From Wolinella sp963540505 (GTDB lineage: Bacteria; Campylobacterota; Campylobacteria; Campylobacterales; Helicobacteraceae): a stretch of 64,000 bases of DNA. The translations under genes were made by a program, and so were the position numbers. The notes under the pieces are model-generated. The model was not told where the DNA came from and did not search any database. It saw only the letters and a list, made by a program, of their open reading frames with translations. Below are positions 54,567 to 63,952 of this stretch, piece after piece (within the stretch, counting starts at the first letter, position 1; every line of letters begins with the position of its first letter). The stretch is taken from the NCBI GenBank assembly GCA_963540505.1, contig CAUTMV010000002.1, positions 189,245 to 253,244 of the forward strand. Direction: 5' to 3'.

Positions 54567-55379
54567 ATGAATGAAGACATTGTCAAGCAGATTAAGTCTC
54601 TTCCGCCCATGCCCGATACCGTGCGACGGATTCAGGTTATATGCAACGATCCGAACTCCAGTGTGGCGAATCTCATTAAGGTGGTGGAGACTGATCCGTC
54701 CATGAGCGCGAACCTCCTAAAGGCAGCCAATTCACCGCTTTATGGCTTTTCTCGCGAGATTACTACGATTGCGCAGGCGGTCGCGCTTTTTGGTATGGCG
54801 ACGGTAAAGGGTTTTGCGATCGCGAGCGCAGCCAAAAGCAGCTTCAAAATCGACCTCTCTCCTTACAATCTGAGCGTCAATGATTTTGTGAAAAATTCCG
54901 AAGAGCAGAGCGGCTTTATGGTGCGCTGGTTTGGTAAAGTCAATCGCGCTATGCTCGACATTCTTGCGCCGACTTCATTTTTGCTTGAGATTGGGATTGT
55001 GGTTTTAGCCGAGCATGCGAAGCAAATCGGCAAAGCCAAAGAGCTGCAAAATGCATTGGCAAATCGCGGGAATCGGACGGTTAATGATATTGAACGGGAA
55101 TTTTTCGGCATGATTTCGTGCGAAGTTTCAGCCCTTTTGTTTGAGCATTGGAATTTTGAATCGATGATGACCAGCGCGATTCACCACGTGCAAAATCCCG
55201 CGCAAGCTCCCGATGATGTGCGCCCTTATGCCTATCCGCTCGCGCTCGTTCGCGACCTCGTATCGCTCTATCATGAGTGCACTCCTGCATGTATTGAGAG
55301 GGCGAAGCGTCTGCTTGCGCAGGCGGGTCTTGATGAGGCACTTTTCTTTCAGACACTTGAGGCGGAGCAGAATTCTTAG
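54567..55379 (+). CDS. HDOD-domain signalling protein
   Basis: 270 residues. LPPMPDTVRRIQVICND and IKVVETDPSMSANLLKAANS, then ITTIAQAVALFGMATVKGFA, are hallmark segments of the HDOD domain, which lacks the HD metal residues and serves as a scaffold in signalling. A homologue in Campylobacter jejuni (Cj0248) affects motility. AGGA lies before ATG. It is the first gene of a run with rnr, holA and the rpsF-ssb-rpsR set. Confidence 0.82.
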   Translation: MNEDIVKQIKSLPPMPDTVRRIQVICNDPNSSVANLIKVVETDPSMSANLLKAANSPLYGFSREITTIAQAVALFGMATVKGFAIASAAKSSFKIDLSPYNLSVNDFVKNSEEQSGFMVRWFGKVNRAMLDILAPTSFLLEIGIVVLAEHAKQIGKAKELQNALANRGNRTVNDIEREFFGMISCEVSALLFEHWNFESMMTSAIHHVQNPAQAPDDVRPYAYPLALVRDLVSLYHECTPACIERAKRLLAQAGLDEALFFQTLEAEQNS

Positions 55380-55385
55380 GCTAAG

Positions 55386-57362
55386 ATGAGAGAATTCCTC
55401 GCCGCTCTCTCTAGGGGAATCGCGCGCAAAAACATTCCTCGCTCCCATTCCTCGCTTGTTGAAAATCTTAAAAATCTAGGCGCGCTACGTCAGCGCGGCG
55501 ATCTGTTTTTGCTTGATTCCTCCTTTATTATCGGTGTGCTTGATATTTCGCGCGATGGCACGGGATACGTAGGGGCGTTTGGACATGAAGGGCGGGATTT
55601 TATCGTGCGCAGGAAGTGCCTTGAAGGCGCGATGAAGGGCGATATTGTCCTTGCAAGGCGTATTCATTCGCGCGCAAACCGCCCGCAGGCAAGAATCATC
55701 AAGATTTTAGAGGGGCATTCGCTTTCCGTGCTTGCATTTACAAGGCAGGATTCCTGTGGCAATGTCGAACTCATCGAGCTTAAAAGCGGCATGCCCCTCC
55801 CTCGCGTGCGCGCTTCTTATAAATCTCTTAAGGTGCTGCCCAAAGAGACCATCTTGCGCCTAAATCCCCGCGATGGAGCGGTTTTGGAAGTGCTGGGTGT
55901 GCTTAGCGATCCGCAGGTTGATGAGAAGATTTCGCTGGCGTTGTATCACAAAGAGGAGGCGTTTCCCAAAGCTTGCGAAGAGCAGGCGCGAAGCTTTGGA
56001 GAGTGCGTCGATTCCTCGATGTATCCTGCGCGCCTTGATTTAAGGGCGTTACCTTTTTGCACGATTGACCCGCCCGATGCGAAGGATCATGATGATGCGA
56101 TCTACTTTGATGAGCGGCAATCGATTCTCTATGTGGCGATTGCCGATGTGAGCGAGTATGTTACGCCCCACACGCCCCTTGATAAAGCGGCTAAAATGCG
56201 CGGGTTTAGCATCTATTTTCCGCACAAAAGCATTCCCATGCTGCCGAGGAATCTCAGCGAAAATATCTGCTCGCTTAAGCCACATGAGGATCGCCTTGCG
56301 CTTGTTTGGAAAATCCGCCTGCATAAGCGCACAGCCGCGCCTTTGCACGCGGAGCTTCATGAGGCGATCATCGCTTCGCGCCAAAAGCTAAGCTATGAAG
56401 AGGTGGATCGGTTTTTGGGTAACTCTTCGGGCGATACGACGATACAAAAAGAGCTTCAAGCCTCGATTCTATCGCTATATGAGCGTTGCAAGAAGTTGCG
56501 CAAAGCGCGCCTAATGAAAGGGTATGATTTTGTGAGCGTGGAGGAGCGGCTGGTATTGAGTGAGGATTTGCACCTTGTGCGCGTGATCAGCGAGCATGAG
56601 ACGCCCGCGCATTCGCTTGTTGAAGAGTGCATGCTGCTTGCGAATATTTTTAGTGCAAAACGCCTTGAGCGGGGGATTTTTCGTGTGCATGAAGAGCCAA
56701 AACCCGAAAAAATCGAGACACTTTTTTGGGATTTGCGCACGCTTGGGCTTCCCGTAGAGAATAAGGGAAGCTTGCATGAGATGATTCTTGATGTTCAAAA
56801 AGAGGCGCAAAAGCGGGGAATCCGCGAGGAAGTAGATCGGCTTCTTATCCGCTCACAAGCTCAAGCACGCTACTCTTCGCAAAAGCTCAAACATTTTGGG
56901 CTGGGTTTTGCAGAATATAGCCATTTCACTTCGCCGATTCGTCGCTATGCCGATTTGATGCTTCATCGCCTGCTCAAAGCCGAAATGCATTGCGAGCATC
57001 GCACGCAGCAATTTTACGAGGAATCGCTCGCGCCTTTGTGCGATTCCTTAAGTGTGCTTGAGCGTGAATGCGCGCGTGTGGAGATGGACTACAAGGACAG
57101 GAAATATGCTCGTGCCGCGCTTTTGCGGCTTGGAGAGGTGATTAATGGAGTGATTGTTAGCGAGGAGATTCCCCTGCTTGCGCGAGCACAAGGGGATTTG
57201 CAGGGAGCGAGAATTACGCTTGATAGGGGATTTGCAGGGCGTATGGATCAAGTGAAAATCCGCCTTACTCGCGTGGATTTGGCAAGTGCTAAAATCTATG
57301 GCGAGATTGTGGGAATCTTACAAGGAAAAGCATGTATAAGCGCGAATTTGACGCAATTTTGA
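55386..57362 (+). CDS. rnr: Ribonuclease R (RNB family)
   Basis: 658 residues. The catalytic RNB motif DPPDAKDHDDAIYFD holds the magnesium-binding aspartates, followed by IADVSEYVTPHTPLD and the later HFTSPIRRYADLMLHRL. An S1-like domain is at the C-terminus. It degrades structured RNA 3' to 5'. It is shorter than the enterobacterial enzyme, as is usual in this phylum. Its last 31 bases overlap the start of holA. Confidence 0.92.
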   Translation: MREFLAALSRGIARKNIPRSHSSLVENLKNLGALRQRGDLFLLDSSFIIGVLDISRDGTGYVGAFGHEGRDFIVRRKCLEGAMKGDIVLARRIHSRANRPQARIIKILEGHSLSVLAFTRQDSCGNVELIELKSGMPLPRVRASYKSLKVLPKETILRLNPRDGAVLEVLGVLSDPQVDEKISLALYHKEEAFPKACEEQARSFGECVDSSMYPARLDLRALPFCTIDPPDAKDHDDAIYFDERQSILYVAIADVSEYVTPHTPLDKAAKMRGFSIYFPHKSIPMLPRNLSENICSLKPHEDRLALVWKIRLHKRTAAPLHAELHEAIIASRQKLSYEEVDRFLGNSSGDTTIQKELQASILSLYERCKKLRKARLMKGYDFVSVEERLVLSEDLHLVRVISEHETPAHSLVEECMLLANIFSAKRLERGIFRVHEEPKPEKIETLFWDLRTLGLPVENKGSLHEMILDVQKEAQKRGIREEVDRLLIRSQAQARYSSQKLKHFGLGFAEYSHFTSPIRRYADLMLHRLLKAEMHCEHRTQQFYEESLAPLCDSLSVLERECARVEMDYKDRKYARAALLRLGEVINGVIVSEEIPLLARAQGDLQGARITLDRGFAGRMDQVKIRLTRVDLASAKIYGEIVGILQGKACISANLTQF

Positions 57363-58333
57363 GCACGGGCGCGATCTCTCAAGCGGTGCTGCTTTATGGC
57401 GAGAGCAGCTTTCTTATTCATCATTACAGCGGGGAAATCCTGCGCGTTATGGGGGTTAGAGAGGAGGAGCGAAACGCATTTTACTTTGGCGAATACGACA
57501 TGGGCGCGCTTCGATCGATCCTTGGTCAATCTTCGCTTTTTGGCGATCGTAGCTTCGTGCAGCTAAAAATTGAGAAAAAAATTCCCAAAAAGGAGCTCGA
57601 TTCCCTGCTCGCGCTGCTTCCTAAGAATCCTAACGCCTATCTTTTGGTTGAGTTTTATCGTAGCCAGAGCAAAAGCGCGGCGGAATATTCGCAGGATTCC
57701 CGTGCTATGGCGGGCTCATTTAGGGGCAAAAAGTGCGCAGAAGTGCGCTTTTTCCCGCCCACGCACAGCGAGGCGATGAGCCTGCTTAGGAATCGCGCCA
57801 AAGAGCTCGCTTTGGATGTGGAGGAGCGGTGGCTTCTTGCGCTTTTGGCGATACAAAATCAAGACTTGGCTCTTGCGTATAATGAGTTGGAGAAGTTTGC
57901 ACTTTTGCCCAATCCTCCTAGTATGCGGGATTTGGAGCGGCTCTCTTATGGGTTGGGTAGCGTGAGTATCGAGGAGTTGTGCGAGGCGTTAATTGCGCGA
58001 AAAGACGCGCTCAAAATGGCTCTAGCCCTAGAGAACGAGGGAATCGAAGAGATGGCGATTGTTACGGAAATGGAGCGATTTTTCTATCAGCTTTTTTTGT
58101 TTTATGCGCATATTCGTGTGCATGGGAGAAGCGATTCCTCCGAGATTTTGGGATATAAACTCCCTAAGGCGATTGAGGAGAAGAAGGCGAGCATGGCAAT
58201 ACGCCTCAAAGAGGGGCATTATTTTAAGCTGCTTACCGCGCTGCAGGAGTGGCGAATTGGGATTTTGCAAGGGCAAAGCAGGGGAAATGGGCTGGTCATG
58301 ACGTTAATGAAACTTCAAGCAATTTTGCGATAG
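57332..58333 (+). CDS. holA: DNA polymerase III delta subunit
   Basis: 333 residues of the HolA clamp-loader type, with poorly conserved sequence but recognisable order: AVLLYGESSFLIHHY at the start, SLFGDRSFVQLKIEKKIPKK and the C-terminal helical collar (KLLTALQEWRIGILQGQSRG). It opens the sliding clamp with delta-prime and tau/gamma. ATG lies within rnr. Confidence 0.8.
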   Translation: MYKREFDAILSTGAISQAVLLYGESSFLIHHYSGEILRVMGVREEERNAFYFGEYDMGALRSILGQSSLFGDRSFVQLKIEKKIPKKELDSLLALLPKNPNAYLLVEFYRSQSKSAAEYSQDSRAMAGSFRGKKCAEVRFFPPTHSEAMSLLRNRAKELALDVEERWLLALLAIQNQDLALAYNELEKFALLPNPPSMRDLERLSYGLGSVSIEELCEALIARKDALKMALALENEGIEEMAIVTEMERFFYQLFLFYAHIRVHGRSDSSEILGYKLPKAIEEKKASMAIRLKEGHYFKLLTALQEWRIGILQGQSRGNGLVMTLMKLQAILR

Positions 58334-58334
58334 A

Positions 58335-58389
58335 GTCGCCCCCTTTTCAAGAATCCTTGCTCTCTTTTACCTGAACGCAAAGAGGGCGA
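58335..58389 (+). promoter_or_regulatory. Stem in the rpsF leader
   Basis: TCGCCCCCTTT (58336-58346) can pair with AAAGAGGGCGA (58379-58389) around an internal mismatch, enclosing a small CAAG/CTTG hairpin. It could be a terminator for holA or an S6:S18 autoregulatory leader, which is known ahead of rpsF in many bacteria. I do not see the full consensus. Confidence 0.35.
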
Positions 58390-58406
58390 AATCCAAAAGG
58401 AGCTAC

Positions 58407-58811
58407 ATGCGACATTATGAGACGATGTTTATCATCAAACCTACACTAACCCCCGAAGAGATTGTTGAGAAAATCAACTTCTACAAAGAGGCAATCCTTA
58501 AAAACGGCGGCGAAATATGCGCGACTCAGGACATGGGAATGCGAAATCTCGCCTATGAGATTGACAAAAATAAGCGCGGCTACTATTTTGTCATCTATTT
58601 CAAGTCTGAACCTTCGCTAGTGATTGAGCTTGAGCGTCTCTATCGGATCAATGAAGATGTGTTGCGGTTTATCGTCATTAAATACATCAACAAAAAAGAG
58701 CAAAACGCGTGGAATACGATGGTGGAGAGGGCAAACAAAAAGCCTGAAGCCCCCAAAAGTGCGCCTGAAGCCGAGAGCGAGAATCCCGCACCCGTTGCAC
58801 CTGAGGCGTAA
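58407..58811 (+). CDS. rpsF: 30S ribosomal protein S6
   Basis: 134 residues. RHYETMFIIKPTLTPEE, NLAYEIDKNKRGYYFVIYF and LERLYRINEDVLRFIVIK are typical S6 segments. A low-complexity tail rich in Glu, Pro and Ala follows. AAAGGAG precedes ATG. First gene of the S6-SSB-S18 operon. Confidence 0.96.
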   Translation: MRHYETMFIIKPTLTPEEIVEKINFYKEAILKNGGEICATQDMGMRNLAYEIDKNKRGYYFVIYFKSEPSLVIELERLYRINEDVLRFIVIKYINKKEQNAWNTMVERANKKPEAPKSAPEAESENPAPVAPEA

Positions 58812-58836
58812 AAGTATTCTCATTTAGGAGGGGTCT

Positions 58837-59340
58837 ATGTTTAATAAAGTGATTTTGGTCGGTAATCTCACTAGAGATGTGGAGCTGCGTTATTTGCCTA
58901 GTGGTAGCGCACTCGCCAAATTGGGAATCGCGACGAATCGGCAATTTAAAAAGCAAGATGGTTCGCAGGGCGAGGAGGTTTGCTTTATTGACGTGACTCT
59001 TTTTGGTCGCTCCGCCGAAGTGGCTAATCAATACCTAAAAAAGGGATCGAAAGTCCTAATCGAGGGGCGTTTGGTCTTAGACACTTGGACGGATCAGAGC
59101 GGGCAGAAGCACTCCAAACATAGCGTGAGTGCCGAGAGTATGAAAATGCTTGATGGCAAGAGTGGGAATCGAGGCGGATATGACGGGGGTGATGAGTATT
59201 CGGATGGTGCCCCCTCTTATGGAGTCGGCGGTGGTAATTCCTATAACGCAAGTGCGCAAAATACGCGCCCGCAGAAGCAAGCCTATAAAGAGCCGCAGAT
59301 TCCCGAGATTGACATCGATGATGAAGAAGTGCCATTTTAG
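58837..59340 (+). CDS. ssb: Single-stranded DNA-binding protein
   Basis: 167 residues. An OB fold (NKVILVGNLTRDVELRYLPS; VDVTLFGRSAE-like segment), a Gly/Ser/Tyr-rich linker and the acidic tip DIDDEEVPF that binds partner proteins. Located between rpsF and rpsR as in most bacteria. Confidence 0.96.
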   Translation: MFNKVILVGNLTRDVELRYLPSGSALAKLGIATNRQFKKQDGSQGEEVCFIDVTLFGRSAEVANQYLKKGSKVLIEGRLVLDTWTDQSGQKHSKHSVSAESMKMLDGKSGNRGGYDGGDEYSDGAPSYGVGGGNSYNASAQNTRPQKQAYKEPQIPEIDIDDEEVPF

Positions 59341-59371
59341 AAATTACAAAATTACAAAGAGAGGTTAAATC

Positions 59372-59629
59372 ATGACTGAGAAGAAACGATATTCCAAGCG
59401 GTATTGCAAATACACTGAGGCTAAGATCGAGTTCATCGACTATAAAGATGTGGAGATGTTAAAGCATTCGCTTTCTGAGCGATACAAAATTATGCCCCGC
59501 CGTCTGACTGGGAATTCAAAACGCTGGCAAGAGCGCGTCGAGGTGGCGATTAAACGTGCGCGACACATGGCGTTGATCCCTTACATCATCGACCGCAAGA
59601 AGGTTGTTGAGAATCCTTTCAAAATCTGA
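59372..59629 (+). CDS. rpsR: 30S ribosomal protein S18
   Basis: 85 residues. IEFIDYKDVEMLKHSLSERY and RRLTGNSKRWQERVEVAIKR-like segment, then ARHMALIPYI, define S18. Cys-free, without a zinc site. Ends the operon ahead of a hairpin. Confidence 0.96.
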   Translation: MTEKKRYSKRYCKYTEAKIEFIDYKDVEMLKHSLSERYKIMPRRLTGNSKRWQERVEVAIKRARHMALIPYIIDRKKVVENPFKI

Positions 59630-59640
59630 CGCGAGAGCTT

Positions 59641-59667
59641 CTCAAGGCTTATCTTTAAAGCCTTGAG
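59641..59667 (+). terminator. Hairpin after rpsR
   Basis: CTCAAGGCTT (59641-59650), short loop, AAGCCTTGAG (59658-59667): a perfect 10-bp stem 12 bases beyond rpsR. The T-run is weak (GATTTGGATTTT). Confidence 0.7.
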
Positions 59668-59702
59668 GATTTGGATTTTGCGTAAGTCGCGCTATTTTAT
59701 CG

Positions 59703-59755
59703 TTTTTGCCCACTAGAAAGTTACAAACGACTGAGTCGCCGTTGCGCAAGACCAA
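59703..59755 (-). pseudogene. Short remnant resembling the WD40 gene at 46275-48410
   Basis: About 53 bases match 47757-47811 at roughly four positions in five, including an identical GCCGTTGCGCAAGACCAAA run. On the - strand it encodes NLVLRNGDSVVCNFLVGKN, against FLVLRNGGSVVYNLLTGKT in the WD40 protein. The similarity stops on both sides, so this is a leftover of a paralogue or a duplicated scrap. Confidence 0.6.
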
Positions 59756-59882
59756 ATTTGCGGGAGTTTTTATGAGAATGATAACTTGCTCCCTGTTTTC
59801 GCACCTTTGTGAAATCTACTTAAAATCCCCTCTCATAAGACTCTTTGTCTGGTCTCATATGATTACTTAAAGCCCCAAAAGC

Positions 59883-59888
59883 TATAAT
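59883..59888 (+). promoter_or_regulatory. -10 box of purH
   Basis: AAAGCTATAATCACG: a perfect TATAAT 37 bases before the purH ATG, in otherwise gene-free sequence. Confidence 0.6.
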
Positions 59889-59925
59889 CACGCCCTAGAA
59901 ACTTGCAAAATCCAAGGAATTTACC

Positions 59926-61458
59926 ATGACCGCCCTTTTAAGCGTCAGCGACAAGAGAGGAATTATCGAATTTGCGACCGAGCTTCATGCTCTTGGTTAC
60001 GCACTTTTATCCACGGGAGGGACGCTTAAGCTTTTAAGGGAATCGGGGCTTCCTGCGCGTGATGTGAGCGAATACACGCAGAGTCCCGAGATGTTTGGCG
60101 GGCGCGTGAAGACGCTTCATCCCAAAATCCACGGAGGAATCCTGCACCGTCGAGATCGCAGCGATGATGTTGCCACGGCTAAAGAGCAGGGAATCGAGCC
60201 GATCGATCTTGTCTGCGTCAATCTTTATCCTTTCAAAGCGACGATTGAGCGCACCGATAATTTTGATGAAATCATCGAAAATATCGACATCGGTGGCCCT
60301 AGCATGGTGCGCGCTGCAGCGAAAAATTATCGCGATGTGCTGGTTTTGACCGACCCGAGCGATTATGCCTCCGTGCTTTTGCGTCTCAAAAATGGCGAGA
60401 ATGACGAGGAGTTTCGCCGTAGCATGATGATACGGGCGTTTGAGCACACGGCGATGTATGATGCGATGATTGCCAACTACATGAACGAGCGTTTTCATAG
60501 CGGATTTGGCGAGTGGCGATTCCTCGCGGGCAGGCGGGTATGCACGACGCGCTATGGCGAGAATCCGCACCAAAAAGGCGCGCTCTATGAGTTTGGAGAT
60601 TTTTGGCGCAATCATTTCAGGGTGCTTAAGGGCGAGGCGAGTTTTAATAATTTTACCGATTTAAACGCCGCAATCAAGATTGCCTCAGCGTTTGGAGATT
60701 CCCCTGCGGTGGCGATCATTAAGCATGGGAATCCGTGCGGATTTGCGCTCAAAGAAAATCTCGCAGATTCCTACCGCGCGGCGTTAGCGTGTGACCCGAT
60801 TTCCGCGTATGGCGGTGTGGCGGCACTTAATGGCGTGTTAGATGAGGAGCTAGCCCAAGAGATGAGCAAGGTCTTCATTGAAGTGGTGATTGCAGGGCGC
60901 ATTACGCCCAAAGCGCGCGAGGTTTTTGAGAGCAAAAAGCGTATCAAGCTCTTTGAGTGCGGGGCGGAGGTGCTTGCCTTCCCGCGCGATTCCTACGATT
61001 TTAAGCATATCGAAGGGGGCTTTGTTTTTCAGGAATCCGACCGCGTGCAGGAAGAGGAGCTCTCAAATGCAAAACTCATGAGCGAGCGCGAGGCTTCGAG
61101 CGCGCAATGGTGGGATTTAGCGATTGCTTATAAGCTTGCTGCGCTCGTGAAATCCAACTGCGTGGTTTATGTTAAAGATTGCGCGATGGTGGCGGTAGGT
61201 ATGGGTATGACCAGTCGAGTCGATGCCTCAAAGGCTGCGCTTGCTAAGGCTAAAGAGATCGGGCTGGATGTGCGTGGCGCGGTGCTTGCGAGCGAGGCAT
61301 TTTTCCCTTTTCGCGATAGTATCGATGCGGCGCATGAGGCGGGAATCGTAGCGGTGATCGAACCCGGAGGGAGTATCCGCGATGATGAGGTGGTGTGCGC
61401 AGCTAATGAATATGGTATGTCGCTCTATTTTACGGGTGTGCGCCACTTTTTACACTAA
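59926..61458 (+). CDS. purH: Bifunctional AICAR formyltransferase / IMP cyclohydrolase
   Basis: 510 residues. The N-terminal MGS-like domain has SVSDKRGIIEFATEL, LLSTGGTLK and GGRVKTLHPKIHGG; the C-terminal formyltransferase domain has ARYGENPHQ-like TRYGENPHQ, IIKHGNPCGFA and DPISAYGG. It performs the last two steps of IMP synthesis. hemL follows 15 bases later. Confidence 0.97.
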   Translation: MTALLSVSDKRGIIEFATELHALGYALLSTGGTLKLLRESGLPARDVSEYTQSPEMFGGRVKTLHPKIHGGILHRRDRSDDVATAKEQGIEPIDLVCVNLYPFKATIERTDNFDEIIENIDIGGPSMVRAAAKNYRDVLVLTDPSDYASVLLRLKNGENDEEFRRSMMIRAFEHTAMYDAMIANYMNERFHSGFGEWRFLAGRRVCTTRYGENPHQKGALYEFGDFWRNHFRVLKGEASFNNFTDLNAAIKIASAFGDSPAVAIIKHGNPCGFALKENLADSYRAALACDPISAYGGVAALNGVLDEELAQEMSKVFIEVVIAGRITPKAREVFESKKRIKLFECGAEVLAFPRDSYDFKHIEGGFVFQESDRVQEEELSNAKLMSEREASSAQWWDLAIAYKLAALVKSNCVVYVKDCAMVAVGMGMTSRVDASKAALAKAKEIGLDVRGAVLASEAFFPFRDSIDAAHEAGIVAVIEPGGSIRDDEVVCAANEYGMSLYFTGVRHFLH

Positions 61459-61473
61459 TTTTAAGGAGCAAAA

Positions 61474-62769
61474 ATGGAGAGGATTAATAGCATTAATGAC
61501 TTTAACGAGGCAAAGCAGGTGATTCCCGGGGGAGTAAATTCCCCTGTGCGTGCATTTCGCGCAGTGGGCGGGACACCTCCTTTCATCAAAGAGGGCAAGG
61601 GTGCGTATATTACCGATGAAGACGGGAATCGCTACATCGATTTTGTGCAGAGCTGGGGACCGCTCCTCTTTGGGCATGCAGATGATGAGATCCATAACGC
61701 CGTAGTGGAGCAGGCGCGTCATGGGCTTAGTTTTGGTGCGCCAACGACGATGGAGACGCGGTTGGCTAAGGAGGTTGTCGCGCTTTATGAAGGGATAGAG
61801 AAGATTCGCTTTGTAAGTAGCGGGACGGAGGCGACGATGAGCGCGATACGCCTTGCGCGGGGCTATACGGGGCGCGAGGATATTATCAAGTTTGAGGGCT
61901 GCTATCACGGGCATAGCGACGCGCTTTTGGTGCAGGCGGGAAGCGGGCTGGCGACCTTTGGGAATCCCAGCTCGCCGGGCGTGCCTAGTGATGTTACGAA
62001 GCATACGCTTTTAGCGCGTTATAATGATTTGGAGAGCGTGAAGCGGTGTTTTGATTCCAGTCAAGGCGTGGCGTGCGTGATTTTAGAGCCTATCGCCGGG
62101 AATATGGGGCTTGTGCCTGCAAAGAGTGAATTTATTCAGGGGTTGCGGCGATTATGCGATGAGCATGGGACGGTGCTGATTTTTGATGAAGTGATGAGCG
62201 GATTTCGCGCGGGGATCCGTGGCGCGCAGGGGATTTACGGTGTGATTCCCGATATGGCGACCTTTGGCAAAGTGATCGGCGGAGGAATGCCCGTGGGCGC
62301 ATTTGCCGCAAGAAGCGATATTATGGCGTGCCTCAGTCCTGAGGGCGCAGTCTATCAGGCGGGCACACTAAGCGGGAATCCTATCGCCATGAGCGCGGGG
62401 CTTGCCTCAATTCTTAAGATTAAACAGCACGGCGCGCAACTTTACAGCTATCTTGAATCCCTAGCCACGCGTCTGTTGAGCGGTTTTGAAGTGGCGACTA
62501 AAAAGCGGGGAATCGCCCTGCAAACGACCGCGCGTGGAAGTATGTTCGGCTTTTTCTTTAATTCGCGTCCCGTTTATAATTTTGAAGACGCGCTTACTTC
62601 GGATACCGCGCTGTTTGCGAAGTTTCATCAGGCGATGCTCGAGCGCGGGGTTTATCTGGCGTGCTCGCAATTTGAGACAAATTTTACCTGCGCAAGCATG
62701 AATGAGTCGCTCATTGATGAGGTGGTGCTAAAAATTGATGATGCGCTAGGTGAGATTACGCGTGGCTAA
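61474..62769 (+). CDS. hemL: Glutamate-1-semialdehyde 2,1-aminomutase
   Basis: 431 residues. IPGGVNSPVRAFRAVGGTP, FVSSGTEATMSAIRLARG, FDEVMSGFR and the PLP lysine in ATFGKVIGGGMPVGAF are invariant family segments. It makes 5-aminolevulinate from glutamate semialdehyde for heme, which is in demand here given the multiheme MccA. Confidence 0.97.
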   Translation: MERINSINDFNEAKQVIPGGVNSPVRAFRAVGGTPPFIKEGKGAYITDEDGNRYIDFVQSWGPLLFGHADDEIHNAVVEQARHGLSFGAPTTMETRLAKEVVALYEGIEKIRFVSSGTEATMSAIRLARGYTGREDIIKFEGCYHGHSDALLVQAGSGLATFGNPSSPGVPSDVTKHTLLARYNDLESVKRCFDSSQGVACVILEPIAGNMGLVPAKSEFIQGLRRLCDEHGTVLIFDEVMSGFRAGIRGAQGIYGVIPDMATFGKVIGGGMPVGAFAARSDIMACLSPEGAVYQAGTLSGNPIAMSAGLASILKIKQHGAQLYSYLESLATRLLSGFEVATKKRGIALQTTARGSMFGFFFNSRPVYNFEDALTSDTALFAKFHQAMLERGVYLACSQFETNFTCASMNESLIDEVVLKIDDALGEITRG

Positions 62770-62787
62770 CAAAAGGCGAGGATTCCC

Positions 62788-63159
62788 ATGGCAGGCGGAT
62801 TAGGACGGGAATATTTAAAAAAAGAGGCGCAGGACGCGGAGCAAATCAGTGCGGAGGGTTCGCAAAATGCGCCTAAGATTCCCGATTCTTCCGATAAGCC
62901 GAAATATCACGACGCGGTAATGGGTTTTAGCCAGCTGGCACTGGGCTTCTCGATCGTGATTGCCATCGCGCTTGGCGTGGGAATCGGGCTACTTTTGCGC
63001 AAATGGCTGGGCTATGAGTGGCTTTTGTGGCTTGGAGTTTTTTGGGGCGTGGGGGGTGCGATTTTGAATGTCTATAAAGCCTACAAAACGCAATTTACCG
63101 AACTGGAGAAACTCAAAGAGCAGCCGCGTTATCGCTACAAAAAGGACAAAGAGGCGTAA
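62788..63159 (+). CDS. AtpI/AtpZ-like membrane protein
   Basis: 123 residues. A polar N-terminus of about 45 residues is followed by two membrane helices (QLALGFSIVIAIALGVGIGL and WLLWLGVFWGVGGAILNVY). The arrangement, with GxGxGxLL and G..GAxxNVYK, fits the AtpZ/AtpI (ATP synthase protein I) family, a possible assembly factor or ion channel for the ATP synthase. It is not beside atp genes here, so the name is tentative. Confidence 0.65.
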   Translation: MAGGLGREYLKKEAQDAEQISAEGSQNAPKIPDSSDKPKYHDAVMGFSQLALGFSIVIAIALGVGIGLLLRKWLGYEWLLWLGVFWGVGGAILNVYKAYKTQFTELEKLKEQPRYRYKKDKEA

Positions 63160-63692
63160 TGCTCGTGCGCATTTTTGCTTCGCTCCTCCTCGCCTATGGC
63201 ATGGGAATCCTCGCTGTGTTGCTGCTTTTCCCAAAAGCCTCGTGGTGGAATCTTAACGTAGGATTTTTTGGCGCGCTTTTTATTATGTGTGCGACTTTTG
63301 CGGGCTATTATCGGCATGTTTTGGAGGCGTGCAGGCGCGAAGAGCTCGTCATTTTGGAGGAGCAAAAAAGGGCAATGCGCGAGGATTCTTCAGAGATTTT
63401 TGATGAAGAGGAAGAGGCGATTCCCGCGCTTAAGGAAGATGAGCCATTCACGCGTGAAACACTCAGACGATTCCGTCCCAAAGGGAGCTTCTCAGCACGG
63501 AATCTTTGGCTTGGAATGCGCCTATCGCTCTCGCTGTTGCGCCTTTTGGCGTATGCGCTTTTCATCGCGGGGGTCTTTTATCTGATACGCCATGAGATTT
63601 TGCACGCTTTTGCGCTGATGATTGGAATATTTTGCGCCAGTGCGGGAATCGTGGGAGTGATTTTGCTCAGGAGAGCAAAGAGCGTCGTTTAA
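63159..63692 (+). CDS. Hypothetical membrane protein
   Basis: 177 residues, coupled to the previous gene (ATG on its stop, TAATG). Two N-terminal membrane helices (IFASLLLAYGMGILAVLLLF; LNVGFFGALFIMCATFAGYY), a charged acidic cytoplasmic loop (EDSSEIFDEEEEAIPALKED) and two C-terminal helices. No family recognised. The pairing with the AtpI-like gene is the only clue. Confidence 0.65.
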   Translation: MLVRIFASLLLAYGMGILAVLLLFPKASWWNLNVGFFGALFIMCATFAGYYRHVLEACRREELVILEEQKRAMREDSSEIFDEEEEAIPALKEDEPFTRETLRRFRPKGSFSARNLWLGMRLSLSLLRLLAYALFIAGVFYLIRHEILHAFALMIGIFCASAGIVGVILLRRAKSVV

Positions 63693-63952
63693 GGAAGCTG
63701 AAAGCAACATAACATTCCCGTATCTCTATTTTGAGCTTAAGTAACATTCTGGATGGTGATTGGCTTACCTTCTAAAGCCCCTTTGCAACAACCATAAAAT
63801 CGGAATCTATTCTCATTTTACCTGAGCGTTTTAATATATATTTAAACTTATTGGGGCACAATTATGTAGTCTCAATAGCGCATTTTCATGAGTATGGGTT
63901 TGGTTTAGGAAATGCCAATAAAGGTAGACAGGAGTCGGCGCATGTGTTGTTT
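63693..63952. other. Gene-free end stretch
   Basis: No long frame. AGGAG near 63930 and ATG 63942 could be a translation start leading directly into the G run at 63953, but nothing beyond it can be read. Confidence 0.4.
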
